The translations under genes and the position numbers were made by a program. The notes under the pieces are model-generated. The model saw nothing but the letters and a program-made list of their open reading frames with translations. It had not been told where the DNA came from and did not search any database. A DNA stretch of 64,000 nucleotides. Source: Pseudomonas sp. G34 (GTDB lineage Bacteria; Pseudomonadota; Gammaproteobacteria; Pseudomonadales; Pseudomonadaceae). Shown piece after piece: positions 36,663 to 47,972 of this stretch. Every line of letters begins with the position of its first letter. The stretch's first letter is position 1. The DNA lies in assembly GCF_031119625.1 (NCBI RefSeq), contig NZ_JAVHZV010000002.1, positions 186,001 to 250,000 of the forward strand, in the 5' to 3' direction.

Positions 36663-38081
36663 ATGCGCATAGGCGCGCGAATGATCGCGGTGGGGCTGAT
36701 GTTGGCGGTCATGGCTGCCGATGTGTGGGCCGCATCGGATGTGCGCAGCGTTCGCCTGTGGCGCGCGCCGGACAACACGCGCCTGGTCTTCGACCTGTCC
36801 GGGCCGGTGCAGCACAGCGTCTTCACCCTGACGGCCCCGGATCGTATCGTCATCGACATCAGCGGTGCCAAGCTGGCCACGCCGCTGGACAAGCTGGCGC
36901 TGAGCAATACGCCGATCACGGCTGTGCGCTCGGCGCAGCGCACGCCGGAAGATCTGCGCGTGGTCATCGACCTGTCGGCCCAGGTCACGCCCAAGAGCTT
37001 TACCCTGGCGCCCAACCAGCAGTATGGCAATCGCCTGGTGGTCGACCTGTTCGACCAGGCGTCGGACGCGGCGCCAAGCCTGCCGTCCACCACCACGGCC
37101 AGCGCGCCGCCGGTGCCCGTCACGCCGACCCAGGCACCGCCCAGGCTGGCCCCGGTGCCCGGCGGCAAGCGCGATATCGTGATCGCCATCGACGCCGGCC
37201 ACGGTGGCGAGGACCCCGGCGCCCTCGGCCCCACCAAGGGGCAGTTCGAGAAGAACGTGACCCTGTCCATCGCCAAGGAACTGCAGCGCCAGATCAATGC
37301 CCAGAAGGGCTTCCGCGGTGAGCTGGTGCGTACCGGCGACTACTTCATTCCGCTGCGCAAACGCACCGAGATCGCCCGCAAGAAGGGCGCCGATCTGTTC
37401 GTCTCCATTCACGCCGACGCGGCGCCCCGTGCGGCCGCCTTCGGGGCCTCGGTGTATGCGCTGTCCGACCGCGGCGCCACCTCGGAAACCGCACGCTGGC
37501 TGGCCGACGCCGAGAACCAGTCCGACCTGATCGGTGGGGCCGGCAACGTCAGCCTCGAAGACAAGGACCGCATGCTCGCCGGGGTGCTGCTCGACCTGTC
37601 GATGACCGCGTCGCTGTCCTCCAGCCTCAACGTCGGGCAGAAGGTACTGGGGCAGATGGGCCAGATCACCCCGCTGCACAAGCGCCGCGTCGAACAGGCC
37701 GGCTTCATGGTGCTGAAGTCGCCGGACATTCCGTCGATTCTTGTGGAAACCGGCTTTATCTCCAACCCCAGCGAGGCGCGCAAACTGCATTCGGCCAGCC
37801 ATCAGAAGAGCCTGTCGCGCTCCATCGTCACCGGCGTGAAGCAGTTCTTCGAGCAGAACCCGCCGCCCGGCACCTATATCGCCTGGCTGCGCGACAACGG
37901 CAAGATCGCCCAGGGGCCCCGTGAACATGTGGTCACCTCCGGCGAAAGCCTGGCGCTGATCGCCCAGCGTTACCAGGTCAGCCTGGCCAACCTGCGTACC
38001 GCCAACTCGCTGAAGTCCGATGTGATCAAGGTCGGCCAGACGCTGCACATCCCGGCGACCTCGCTGGCCGCACAGCCATGA
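36663..38081 (+). CDS. amiB: N-acetylmuramoyl-L-alanine amidase AmiB/AmiC type with LysM
   Basis: A 472-residue periplasmic amidase that splits septal peptidoglycan. The signal peptide runs to about VWA; an AMIN domain (~25-125), a Pro/Thr linker, the Amidase_3 domain (~170-395) and one C-terminal LysM ([18 protein letters not shown]) follow. Zinc ligands are visible in [11 protein letters not shown], the Glu in QFEKNVTL, and SIHADAA; the catalytic Glu is in VETGFISN. I chose the ATG at 36663, with GGGGGCGGG before it. The ATG at 36639, overlapping the tsaE stop, adds eight residues and is possible. Confidence 0.95.
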   Translation: MRIGARMIAVGLMLAVMAADVWAASDVRSVRLWRAPDNTRLVFDLSGPVQHSVFTLTAPDRIVIDISGAKLATPLDKLALSNTPITAVRSAQRTPEDLRVVIDLSAQVTPKSFTLAPNQQYGNRLVVDLFDQASDAAPSLPSTTTASAPPVPVTPTQAPPRLAPVPGGKRDIVIAIDAGHGGEDPGALGPTKGQFEKNVTLSIAKELQRQINAQKGFRGELVRTGDYFIPLRKRTEIARKKGADLFVSIHADAAPRAAAFGASVYALSDRGATSETARWLADAENQSDLIGGAGNVSLEDKDRMLAGVLLDLSMTASLSSSLNVGQKVLGQMGQITPLHKRRVEQAGFMVLKSPDIPSILVETGFISNPSEARKLHSASHQKSLSRSIVTGVKQFFEQNPPPGTYIAWLRDNGKIAQGPREHVVTSGESLALIAQRYQVSLANLRTANSLKSDVIKVGQTLHIPATSLAAQP

Positions 38082-39952
38082 GTGAAGCGCTGCGCATCCA
38101 GCTGCTCAGCCCGCGGCTGGCGAACCAGATCGCCGCTGGCGAGGTGGTCGAACGTCCGGCATCGGTGGCCAAGGAGTTGCTGGAAAACAGCCTGGACTCC
38201 GGTGCCAGACGCATCGAGGTGGATGTCGAGCAGGGCGGCGTGAAGCTGTTGCGCGTGCGCGACGACGGCCGCGGCATCGCCGCCGATGACCTGCCGTTGG
38301 CCCTGGCGCGCCATGCCACCAGCAAGATTCGCGAGCTCGAAGACCTCGAGCAGGTCTTGAGCATGGGCTTTCGCGGCGAGGCCCTGGCCTCGATCAGCTC
38401 GGTGGCGCGGCTGACGCTGACCTCGCGCACCGCCGATGCCGATCAGGCCTGGCAGGTGGAAACCGAAGGCCGCGACATGCAGCCGCGCGTGCAGCCGGCC
38501 GCCCATCCTGTCGGCACCTCGGTGGAGGTGCGCGACCTGTTCTTCAATACCCCGGCGCGGCGCAAGTTCCTCAAGGCCGAGAAGACCGAGTTCGATCACC
38601 TGCAGGAAGTCATCAAGCGCCTGGCGCTGGCGCGTTTCGACGTGGCCTTTCACCTGCGCCACAACGGCAAGAGCGTATTGTCGCTGCATGAAGCCAATGA
38701 CGATGCCAGCCGCGCCCGGCGCGTCGCCTCGGTGTGCAGCGCCGGCTTCCTCGAGCAGGCGTTGCCCATCGATATCGAGCGCAACGGCCTGCACCTGTGG
38801 GGCTGGGTGGGCTTGCCGACCTTCTCGCGCAGCCAGGCGGATCTGCAGTATTTCTACGTCAATGGCCGCATGGTGCGTGACAAGCTGGTCGCCCACGCGG
38901 TGCGTCAGGCGTATCGCGACGTGCTGTTCAACGGTCGCCATCCGACCTTCGTGTTGTTTCTGGAGATCGACCCGACGGCTGTCGACGTCAATGTGCACCC
39001 GACCAAGCACGAAGTGCGTTTCCGCGAAGGGCGCATGGTTCACGACTTCCTGTATGGCACCCTGCACCGCGCGCTCGGTGAGGTGCGCCCGGAAAGTCAG
39101 CTGGCCACCCCGGCTGCCATGGAAAGTGTATTGCGGCCAACCGGCCAGGCGGCGGGCGAGTTCGGCCCACAGGGCGAAATGGGCTTGTCCGCCAGCGTGC
39201 TCGAGCGCCCCGTGGAATCGGTCTGGCGGTCGCCGGGCGCCGGTTACCAGGGGCAGCGCAGCGAATCGCCGCTGCCTGCTGCAGAGGCCCAGGGTGTTTA
39301 CCGCGAGTTCTTCGCACCGCTGCCTGCGGGTGCGGCTGCCGCCACGTTGCCGGAGCAGCAGGGCGACATTCCGCCGCTGGGCTACGCCATCGCCCAGCTC
39401 AAGGGCATCTACATTCTGGCGGAAAGCGCCCACGGCCTGGTGGTCGTCGACATGCACGCGGCCCATGAGCGCATCATGTACGAGCGACTCAAGGTGGCGA
39501 TGGCCAGCGAAGGGCTGCGCGGTCAGCCGCTGCTGGTGCCCGAGTCCATCGCGGTGAGCCAGCGCGAGGCGGATTGTGCCGAGGAGCACGGCCAGTGGTT
39601 CCAGAAGCTGGGCTTCGAGCTGCAGCGCCTGGGGCCGGAAACCCTGGCCATCCGGCAGATCCCGGCGCTGCTCAAGCAGGCTGAAGCCACGCGGTTGGTC
39701 AGCGACGTGCTGGCCGATCTGCTCGAATACGGCACCAGTGATCGGATTCAGGCGCACCTCAACGAGCTGCTGGGCACCATGGCCTGTCACGGTGCGGTGC
39801 GCGCCAACCGTCGCCTGACCCTGCCGGAAATGAACGCCCTGTTGCGGGACATGGAGCAGACCGAGCGCAGTGGCCAGTGCAACCACGGCCGGCCGACCTG
39901 GACGCAGATGAGCCTGGATCAGCTGGACAAATTGTTCCTGCGCGGTCAGTAA
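38078..39952 (+). CDS. mutL: DNA mismatch repair protein MutL
   Basis: A 624-residue GHKL ATPase coordinating mismatch repair. The N-terminal ATPase shows [32 protein letters not shown] and [11 protein letters not shown] variable linker spans ~335-430. The C-terminal domain carries [12 protein letters not shown], matching the endonuclease motif DQHAxxExxxxE, plus [10 protein letters not shown] and CNHGRPTW. So this MutL should nick DNA itself, as expected for Pseudomonas, which lacks MutH. It overlaps amiB by four bases. Confidence 0.97.
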   Translation: MSEALRIQLLSPRLANQIAAGEVVERPASVAKELLENSLDSGARRIEVDVEQGGVKLLRVRDDGRGIAADDLPLALARHATSKIRELEDLEQVLSMGFRGEALASISSVARLTLTSRTADADQAWQVETEGRDMQPRVQPAAHPVGTSVEVRDLFFNTPARRKFLKAEKTEFDHLQEVIKRLALARFDVAFHLRHNGKSVLSLHEANDDASRARRVASVCSAGFLEQALPIDIERNGLHLWGWVGLPTFSRSQADLQYFYVNGRMVRDKLVAHAVRQAYRDVLFNGRHPTFVLFLEIDPTAVDVNVHPTKHEVRFREGRMVHDFLYGTLHRALGEVRPESQLATPAAMESVLRPTGQAAGEFGPQGEMGLSASVLERPVESVWRSPGAGYQGQRSESPLPAAEAQGVYREFFAPLPAGAAAATLPEQQGDIPPLGYAIAQLKGIYILAESAHGLVVVDMHAAHERIMYERLKVAMASEGLRGQPLLVPESIAVSQREADCAEEHGQWFQKLGFELQRLGPETLAIRQIPALLKQAEATRLVSDVLADLLEYGTSDRIQAHLNELLGTMACHGAVRANRRLTLPEMNALLRDMEQTERSGQCNHGRPTWTQMSLDQLDKLFLRGQ

Positions 39953-40078
39953 CGGGGCGTTGAAAAACGACCGGCGTTGGCAACACTGCGTCAAGAACGG
40001 CCTGGTAACCTCGGCGCCACGCTTGCGGCCGGCGGTTCATGCCCTGAAAATGGGCCGCCGTTCATTCGAGTCGCGCTG

Positions 40079-41035
40079 ATGTCTTCGCTTCCTCCCGCCA
40101 TCTTTCTGATGGGCCCGACCGCCTCCGGCAAGACCGATCTGGCCCTGGCCCTGGCGCGCGTATTGCCCTGCGAGCTGATCAGCGTGGACTCGGCGCTGGT
40201 CTATCGCGGCATGGACATCGGCACGGCCAAGCCCGACCGGGCCACGCTCGACGCCTTTCCTCACCACCTGGTGGATATCCGCGACCCGGCCGAAGCCTAT
40301 TCGGCGGCCGATTTCCGCCGCGATGCCCTGGCGGCCATGGCCGACATCACCGCGCGTGGGCGTATTCCCCTGCTGGTCGGCGGCACCATGCTGTATTACA
40401 AGGCGCTGCTCGAGGGCCTGGCCGATATGCCGGGCGCCGATGCCGAGGTGCGCGCCGAGCTGGAAGCGCGTGCCGAGCGTGACGGCCTGGTGGCGCTGCA
40501 CGCCGAGCTGCAGGCGGTGGACCCACAGTCGGCGGCGCGCATTCACCCGAACGACCCGCAGCGTCTGGTTCGGGCGCTGGAGGTGTGGCGGGTCAGCGGC
40601 ATGACCATGACGCAACTGCGCGCGCAGCAGCGCGACGCCGCCTCGCAAGACGGCGGCTTGCCTTATACTGTGGCGCAACTGGCGATAGCCCCTGCGCAGC
40701 GGCAGACGCTCCACGAACGAATTGCACAACGATTTGATCTGATGCTGGAACAGGGCTTCGTCGCCGAGGTCGAACGCCTGCATCGGCGAGCTGACCTGCA
40801 CGCCGAGATGCCCTCCATCAGGGCGGTAGGCTACCGGCAGGTATGGGATCATTTGGAAGGGCGGCTCAGCGCGGCGCAGATGCGCGAGCGCGGCATCATC
40901 GCCACCCGCCAGTTGGCCAAGCGGCAGTTCACCTGGTTACGCAGTTGGCAAAATGTGCAGTGGCTGGACAGTCTTGATTGCGACAATCTGCCACGTGCCT
41001 TGAAATACCTGGCGACGGTCTCCATATTGAGCTGA
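40079..41035 (+). CDS. miaA: tRNA dimethylallyltransferase MiaA
   Basis: A 318-residue enzyme that prenylates A37 of tRNAs reading UNN codons. It has P-loop [14 protein letters not shown], the substrate motif [32 protein letters not shown] and [12 protein letters not shown]. The start ATG at 40079 is placed by homology; the open frame extends 34 codons upstream into repeat-like DNA. miaA-hfq-hflX-hflK-hflC is the conserved order. Confidence 0.97.
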   Translation: MSSLPPAIFLMGPTASGKTDLALALARVLPCELISVDSALVYRGMDIGTAKPDRATLDAFPHHLVDIRDPAEAYSAADFRRDALAAMADITARGRIPLLVGGTMLYYKALLEGLADMPGADAEVRAELEARAERDGLVALHAELQAVDPQSAARIHPNDPQRLVRALEVWRVSGMTMTQLRAQQRDAASQDGGLPYTVAQLAIAPAQRQTLHERIAQRFDLMLEQGFVAEVERLHRRADLHAEMPSIRAVGYRQVWDHLEGRLSAAQMRERGIIATRQLAKRQFTWLRSWQNVQWLDSLDCDNLPRALKYLATVSILS

Positions 41036-41095
41036 GACCTTGCCGCGGGCCGTCTATCCTTGGGGGAAGGCGTGCCAAAGCCGTTCACAGGCTAA

Positions 41096-41407
<312 letters not shown>

Positions 41408-41421
41408 CCCAGGGGGTCGCA

Positions 41422-42723
41422 TTGTTCTTCGAGCGCCATGAAGGGGGTGAACGGGCCATCCTGGTTCATCTGGATAGTCAGAACACCGAGGCGAGCGAGG
41501 ATCCCCAGGAGTTTCAAGAGCTGGCTCTCTCCGCCGGTGCCGATACCGTGGCATTTTTCAGTGTGCCCAACAGTCGGCCCACCGCTAAATTCCTTATCGG
41601 CAGCGGCAAGGTGGAAGAGCTGCGCGACCAGGTACAGGCCCATGAGGCCGACCTGGTCATCTTCAATCACGTCCTCACGCCCAGCCAGGAACGTAACCTC
41701 GAGCGCATGTTCGAGTGCCGTGTGCTGGACCGTACCGGGCTGATTCTCGATATTTTCGCCCAGCGCGCACGTACCCACGAAGGCAAGCTGCAGGTCGAGC
41801 TGGCTCAGCTCGACCACATGAGCACGCGCCTGGTGCGTGGCTGGACTCACCTCGAGCGGCAGAAGGGCGGTATCGGTCTGCGCGGCCCGGGCGAAACCCA
41901 GCTGGAAACCGACCGTCGCCTGTTGCGCGTGCGCATTCGCCAGATCAAGCAGAAGCTCGAAAAGGTGCGCAGCCAGCGCGAGCAGGCTCGCCGTGGCCGC
42001 AAGCGTGCGGATATCCCGTCGGTGTCGCTGGTTGGCTACACCAACGCCGGCAAGTCCACCCTGTTCAACGCCCTGACCGAATCCGAGGTCTACGCGGCCG
42101 ATCAGCTGTTCGCCACCCTCGATCCGACCCTGCGCCGTCTGCAGCTCGATGATCTCGGGCCGGTGGTGCTGGCCGATACCGTGGGCTTCATCCGTCACCT
42201 GCCGCACAAGCTGGTCGAGGCGTTTCGCGCGACCCTCGAAGAGTCGAGCAACTCCGACCTGCTGCTGCACGTGATCGATTCCCACGAGCCGGAGCGTGAC
42301 GCGCAGATCGAGCAGGTGCTTCACGTGCTCGGCGAGATCGGCGCCCAGGATCTGCCGGTGCTCGAGGTGTACAACAAGCTCGACCTGCTCGAAGGCGTCG
42401 AACCGCAGATCCAGCGCAATGCCGATGGTCGCCCTGAGCGGGTGTGGCTGTCGGCCCGTGATGGTCGTGGCCTGCCCCTGCTCAAGCAGGCGGTTGCCGA
42501 GCTGCTCGGTGATGACCTGTTCATTGCCACGCTACAGCTGCCGCAGCGCCTGGCGCGCTTGCGGGCACAATTCTTTGAACAGGGCGCGGTGCTGCAGGAG
42601 TCCTATACCGAGGACGGCAGCAGCCTGTTGCAGGTGCGCATTCCGCGGGTCGAGCTCAACCGCCTGGTCAGTCGAGAAGGCCTGCAGCCACTCGAGTTCA
42701 TCGAGCAACACACTTTGCAATAA
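41422..42723 (+). CDS. hflX: Ribosome-associated GTPase HflX
   Basis: A 433-residue GTPase that rescues and splits stalled ribosomes under stress. An N-terminal glycine-rich HflX domain (LIGSGKVEELR, GIGLRGPGETQLETDRR) is followed by the G domain with G1 GYTNAGKSTLFNAL, G3 DTVGFI and G4 NKLD. The start is a TTG at 41422 (LFFERHEGGERA), 14 bases after hfq, with AGGGGG upstream. No upstream in-frame ATG exists. Confidence 0.95.
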   Translation: MFFERHEGGERAILVHLDSQNTEASEDPQEFQELALSAGADTVAFFSVPNSRPTAKFLIGSGKVEELRDQVQAHEADLVIFNHVLTPSQERNLERMFECRVLDRTGLILDIFAQRARTHEGKLQVELAQLDHMSTRLVRGWTHLERQKGGIGLRGPGETQLETDRRLLRVRIRQIKQKLEKVRSQREQARRGRKRADIPSVSLVGYTNAGKSTLFNALTESEVYAADQLFATLDPTLRRLQLDDLGPVVLADTVGFIRHLPHKLVEAFRATLEESSNSDLLLHVIDSHEPERDAQIEQVLHVLGEIGAQDLPVLEVYNKLDLLEGVEPQIQRNADGRPERVWLSARDGRGLPLLKQAVAELLGDDLFIATLQLPQRLARLRAQFFEQGAVLQESYTEDGSSLLQVRIPRVELNRLVSREGLQPLEFIEQHTLQ

Positions 42724-42777
42724 AGCCCGCAGCGGTGATTTTGCCGCTGGAAGCAGGCATTCTGTAGCATTGGTGGG

Positions 42778-42800
42778 CGCGCCGTTGGCGCGTCTTTGCT
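42778..42800 (+). terminator. Weak hairpin between hflX and hflK
   Basis: CGCGCC / GGCGCG (42778-42783, 42787-42792) with a 3-base loop is followed by TCTTTGCTTT. The stem is short and the T-run broken, so it is at most a partial terminator or attenuator inside the hfq-hfl cluster. Confidence 0.35.
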
Positions 42801-42820
42801 TTATCAGTATGGAGAGCGCT

Positions 42821-44011
42821 ATGGCTTGGAATGAGCCGGGTGGCAACTCGAACAATCAGGATCCCTGGGGTGGCGGCGGCCGTCGTGGTAACGGCGGCGG
42901 TGGCGGCGGCGACCGCAAGGGACCACCGGATCTTGACGAAGCCTTCCGCAAGCTACAGGACAAACTCAATGGGGTGTTCGGTGGCGGCAACAAACGCGGC
43001 AGTGACGACAATGGCTCCAGAGGCAAGGGTGGCGGTTTCGGCCTGCTGTTCGTTGCGCTGGCCGTGGTGGGCGCTTTTTGGCTGTACAACGCGATCTACG
43101 TGGTCGATGAGCAGGAGCAGGCCGTGGTGCTGCGTTTCGGCAAATACCACGAGACCGTCGGCCCGGGCCTGAACATCTACTTCCCGCCCTTCGATCGCAA
43201 GTTTCAGGAAAACGTCACCCGCGAGCGTGCTTACAGCAAGCAGGGGCAGATGTTGACCGAAGACGAAAACATCATCGAAGTGCCGCTGACCGTGCAGTAC
43301 AAGATCAGCAATCTGAAAGATTTCGTGCTCAACGTCGACATGCCGGAAACCAGCCTGCAGCACGCCACCGACAGTGCCGTGCGCCACGTGGTGGGTTCCA
43401 CCGAGATGGATCAGGTACTGACCGAAGGTCGCGAGCAGATGGCCGGCGATGTGCGCGAGCGTCTGCAGCGCTTCCTCGACACCTATGGCACCGGTATCAC
43501 CGTGACCCAGGTGAACCTGCAGAGCGCCGCGGCGCCGCGTGAAGTGCAGGAAGCCTTCGACGACGTGATTCGGGCCCGTGAAGACGAGCAGCGTGAGAAG
43601 AACCAGGCGGAAACCTACGCCAATGGCGTGGTTCCCGAAGCCCGTGGTCAGGCCCAGCGTCTGATCGAGGATGCCAGCGGTTACCGCGACGAAGTGATCT
43701 CCCGCGCCCAGGGTGAGGCGGATCGTTTCACCGCGCTGGTGGCCGAGTACCGCAAGGCACCGGAAGTCACCCGTGAGCGTCTGTACCTGGACACCATGCA
43801 GCAGATGATGAGCAATACCAGCAAGGTGCTGGTAACCGGCGACAAGGGGCAGAACAACCTGCTTTACCTGCCGCTGGACAAGATGATCGACAGCCGTGGT
43901 GGCAGCAGCAACACGTCGTCCAGCGCTGCCGGCGCGGGCGCAGCCGATCTCGGTGCACGCGTTGGTAACAGCGCCGGCCAGTCAGACGTGCGTACAAGGG
44001 AGAGCCGTTGA
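42821..44011 (+). CDS. hflK: FtsH protease modulator HflK
   Basis: A 396-residue SPFH/band-7 membrane protein that, with HflC, cages the FtsH protease. The cytoplasmic N-terminus (~80 residues) is very Gly/Asn-rich (GGGGRRGNGGGGGG). One helix (GLLFVALAVVGAFWLYNAIY) anchors the SPFH domain on the periplasmic side (EQAVVLRFGKYHETVGPGLN), followed by a coiled coil with EARGQAQRLIEDA. The ATG at 42821 has GGAGAGC upstream. The longer open frame from 42296 overlaps hflX in another register and is not real. It overlaps hflC by one base. Confidence 0.95.
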   Translation: MAWNEPGGNSNNQDPWGGGGRRGNGGGGGGDRKGPPDLDEAFRKLQDKLNGVFGGGNKRGSDDNGSRGKGGGFGLLFVALAVVGAFWLYNAIYVVDEQEQAVVLRFGKYHETVGPGLNIYFPPFDRKFQENVTRERAYSKQGQMLTEDENIIEVPLTVQYKISNLKDFVLNVDMPETSLQHATDSAVRHVVGSTEMDQVLTEGREQMAGDVRERLQRFLDTYGTGITVTQVNLQSAAAPREVQEAFDDVIRAREDEQREKNQAETYANGVVPEARGQAQRLIEDASGYRDEVISRAQGEADRFTALVAEYRKAPEVTRERLYLDTMQQMMSNTSKVLVTGDKGQNNLLYLPLDKMIDSRGGSSNTSSSAAGAGAADLGARVGNSAGQSDVRTRESR

Positions 44012-44880
44012 TGAGCAATAAATCACTGGTGACCCTGATCGCGGGCGTGGTGCTGGCTCTGGTGGCCTGGAGCAGCTTCTACATCGTGGCGCAGACCGAG
44101 CGGGCGGTATTGCTGCAGTTCGGGCGTATCGTCGAGGCCGACGTACAGCCGGGTCTGCACATGAAGATTCCTTACGTCAACCAGGTGCGCAAGTTCGATG
44201 CCCGCCTGCTGACCCTGGATACCGTCAACTCGCGCTTCCTGACCCTCGAGAAGAAGGCGCTGATGGTCGATGCCTATGCCAAGTGGCGCGTGCTGGACGC
44301 CGAGCGTTACTACACCGCGACCTCGGGCATGAAGCAGATCGCCGACGAGCGTCTGTCGCGTCGTCTCGAAGCCTCGCTGCGTGACCAGTTCGGTAAGCGC
44401 ACCCTGCACGAGTCGGTGTCTGGCGAGCGTGATGCGCTGATGGCTGACGTGACCGCTTCGCTCAACCGGGCGGCGCAACGCGAGCTGGGTATCGAGGTGG
44501 TGGACGTTCGCGTCAAGGCCATCGACCTGCCCAAGGAAGTCAACCGCAGCGTATTCGACCGCATGAGCTCCGAGCGTGAACGTGAGGCGCGTGAGCATCG
44601 CGCCAAGGGTAAGGAACTGGCGGAGGGCATTCGTGCCGACGCCGATCGTCAGCGCCGGGTGCTGCTCGCCGAGGCCTATCGTCAGGCCGAGGAATTGCGT
44701 GGTCAGGGTGATGCCCAGGCCGCTGCGATCTACTCCAAGGCTTACGGTCAGGATCAGGAGTTCTACTCCTTCTATCGCAGCCTGAACGCCTACCGCGAGA
44801 GCTTCTCCGACAAGCGTGACGTGCTGGTGCTGGATCCGAGCAGTGACTTCTTCCGTTACCTGGAAAAGTCCAAGCCTTGA
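44011..44880 (+). CDS. hflC: FtsH protease modulator HflC
   Basis: A 289-residue SPFH/band-7 partner of HflK. An N-terminal signal-anchor (SLVTLIAGVVLALVAWSSFYIV) precedes the SPFH domain (TERAVLLQFGRIVEADVQPGLH). A coiled coil rich in Arg/Glu/Ala (EREREAREHRAKGKELAEG) ends the protein. The ATG at 44011 overlaps the hflK TGA, with AGGGAGAG upstream. Confidence 0.96.
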   Translation: MSNKSLVTLIAGVVLALVAWSSFYIVAQTERAVLLQFGRIVEADVQPGLHMKIPYVNQVRKFDARLLTLDTVNSRFLTLEKKALMVDAYAKWRVLDAERYYTATSGMKQIADERLSRRLEASLRDQFGKRTLHESVSGERDALMADVTASLNRAAQRELGIEVVDVRVKAIDLPKEVNRSVFDRMSSEREREAREHRAKGKELAEGIRADADRQRRVLLAEAYRQAEELRGQGDAQAAAIYSKAYGQDQEFYSFYRSLNAYRESFSDKRDVLVLDPSSDFFRYLEKSKP

Positions 44881-44980
44881 TAGGGCTGTAAGTCGCACGC
44901 TGCAAGCGCCAGGTTGGGCCGAGTGCTCGCCTGTCGCTTGAAGCTTGTGGCTTCGGGCTTTTGGCGTGGTATGATGCGGC

Positions 44981-45004
44981 AGCCGGGAAAATCCCGGCTT
45001 TTTT
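44981..45004 (+). terminator. Rho-independent terminator after hflC
   Basis: A perfect 8-bp stem AGCCGGGA / TCCCGGCT with an AAA loop is followed directly by a T-run. It ends the hfl cluster, or attenuates transcription toward hisZ, because TATGAT at 44970-44975 just upstream could be a -10 box. The rest of the 345-base gap (44881-45225) holds a degraded CGCACGCTGCAAGC...GCTTGAAGCTTGTGGCTT repeat and a long untranslated leader before hisZ. Confidence 0.8.
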
Positions 45005-45225
45005 ACGCCTGTGGGAATCATGCGGCACGAACCTAGCGTTACGTTCTGTCTTGCAAGGCTGTTGACCTTGTCCCTTTCCGCGCCCCTGGCGTGGGGGCCT
45101 CGTGCAATCAATTCACTGATCGCCGCGATGCCCGTTCCTGGAGCCGACCGGCCTGTTGCCGGCTTTGGCTTTCCATCCGCTTCACTGAAGGCTTGTGCCG
45201 CCCGAATCAAGAGGGAAATGGCGAA

Positions 45226-46410
45226 ATGGCGACCGTAGACCGCTGGCTGCTGCCAGATGGGATCGAAGAAGTATTGCCCCCGGAAGCGGCGCGCATCGAA
45301 ATCGCGCGTCGTCAGGTGCTGGATCTGTTTCAGCGCTGGGGGTATGAATTCGTGGTTACACCCCATATCGAGTACCTGGAGTCGCTGCTCACCGGTGCTG
45401 GCCAGGATCTGGATCTGCGCACCTTCAAGGTGACCGATCCGTTGTCCGGCCGGCAGATGGGCTTTCGCGCCGACATCACCCCGCAGGTCGCGCGCATCGA
45501 TGCGCATACCCTGCGCCGTGAGGGCCCGAGCCGGCTGTGCTACGCCGGCAGCGTGCTGCATGCACAGCCGCGGGCGCTGACCACCTCGCGCAGCCCGATT
45601 CAGCTGGGCGCCGAGCTGTATGGCGATGCCAGCCCGGCCAGTGACGTCGAGGTGATCAGCCTGCTGGTCGACACCCTCGAGCTGGCCGAGGTGCCGGACG
45701 TGCACATGGACCTCGGCCACGTCGGTATCTACCGCGGCCTGGTGCGTGCGGCGGAGCTGTCTGGTGAAGCCGAGCAGCAGCTGTTCGATGCCCTGCAGCG
45801 CAAGGCCATGGACGAGATCGATGCGCTGACCGAGGCGCTGCCGGAATCGCTGCGGCGCATGCTGCGCGCCCTGGGCGAGCTGTGTGGCGGTCGCGATGTG
45901 CTGGACCTGGCCCAGGCGTGCCTGGTCGATGCGCCGGATGACGTGCATGCCGCCCTGGATGAGCTGGTGGCCATCGCCGATGCGCTGGAGCTGCGTTATC
46001 CGGAGCTGCCGCTGTATTTCGATCTCGGCGAGTTGCGCGGTTACCACTACCACACCGGTGTGGTGTTCGCCGCGTTCGTGCCGGCTGTCGGCCAGGCGAT
46101 TGCCCAGGGCGGCCGCTACGACGACATCGGCGCCGACTTCGGCCGTGCTCGCCCCGCTACCGGTTTCTCCACCGATCTGAAAACCCTGGTGACGCTCGGC
46201 CGTATGCCGCTCGGCGAAGAGCCGGCCGGTATCTGGGCGCCGGACAGCCATGACGTTTACCTGTGGCAGGCGGTTCGTCGTTTGCGCGCTGCAGGCGAGC
46301 GTGTGGTGCAGGCGTTGCCTGGTCAGGAGCTGGCCGCGGCTGCCGATGTCGGCTGTGATCGCCAACTGCTATTGCATGACGGTCGCTGGCAGGTGCTGGC
46401 GCTGGACTGA
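45226..46410 (+). CDS. hisZ: ATP phosphoribosyltransferase regulatory subunit HisZ
   Basis: A 394-residue histidyl-tRNA-synthetase-like protein without tRNA charging activity. It activates the short HisG in the first step of histidine synthesis. Class II synthetase features remain ([32 protein letters not shown] as motif 2 region, [12 protein letters not shown]). It starts at the ATG at 45226 after GAGGG. It is next to purA, as in other Pseudomonas. Confidence 0.95.
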   Translation: MATVDRWLLPDGIEEVLPPEAARIEIARRQVLDLFQRWGYEFVVTPHIEYLESLLTGAGQDLDLRTFKVTDPLSGRQMGFRADITPQVARIDAHTLRREGPSRLCYAGSVLHAQPRALTTSRSPIQLGAELYGDASPASDVEVISLLVDTLELAEVPDVHMDLGHVGIYRGLVRAAELSGEAEQQLFDALQRKAMDEIDALTEALPESLRRMLRALGELCGGRDVLDLAQACLVDAPDDVHAALDELVAIADALELRYPELPLYFDLGELRGYHYHTGVVFAAFVPAVGQAIAQGGRYDDIGADFGRARPATGFSTDLKTLVTLGRMPLGEEPAGIWAPDSHDVYLWQAVRRLRAAGERVVQALPGQELAAAADVGCDRQLLLHDGRWQVLALD

Positions 46411-46456
46411 GCGGCCTGCGTGGTCGTCTATTCTGATTTACTTTCGCCGGCCGTGA

Positions 46457-47782
<1,326 letters not shown>

Positions 47783-47825
47783 GTGATGGTGGCTCCACGG
47801 CGAGCTGTCAGCGGGTAACAAGAAA

Positions 47826-47856
47826 CGGGTCGCCTCTGGGCGGCCCGTTTTCATTT
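47826..47856 (+). terminator. Intrinsic terminator after purA
   Basis: CGGGTCGCC (47826-47834) pairs with GGCGGCCCG (one G-T wobble) across a short TCTG loop and is followed by TTTTCATTT. Confidence 0.75.
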
Positions 47857-47972
47857 GACGGGCACTCACGTGCGGCACAATCTGGCGATGTGCCGCTACT
47901 CGGCACGCGCCTTGCTTGGTGTTGATCCTACCCCTGAAGTTGCCGCTCCTCTGGCGGTCGGAGGATTTGCCC

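Noticed and set aside
39953..40078. Coding extension of miaA upstream of 40079
   Set aside because: The extra codons fall in repeat-like DNA; MiaA homologues start just before the P-loop.
42296..42820. Upstream extension of hflK
   Set aside because: Overlaps hflX in another register with Arg/Ser/Cys-rich translation; the ATG at 42821 has a good ribosome site.
45011..45238. 75-codon frame before hisZ as a leader peptide gene
   Set aside because: No histidine run, GTG start without a ribosome site and overlap with hisZ in another frame; more likely untranslated leader.
44023..46365. 780-codon minus-strand frame across hflC and hisZ
   Set aside because: Antisense to two well-supported genes, no ribosome site or recognisable domain.
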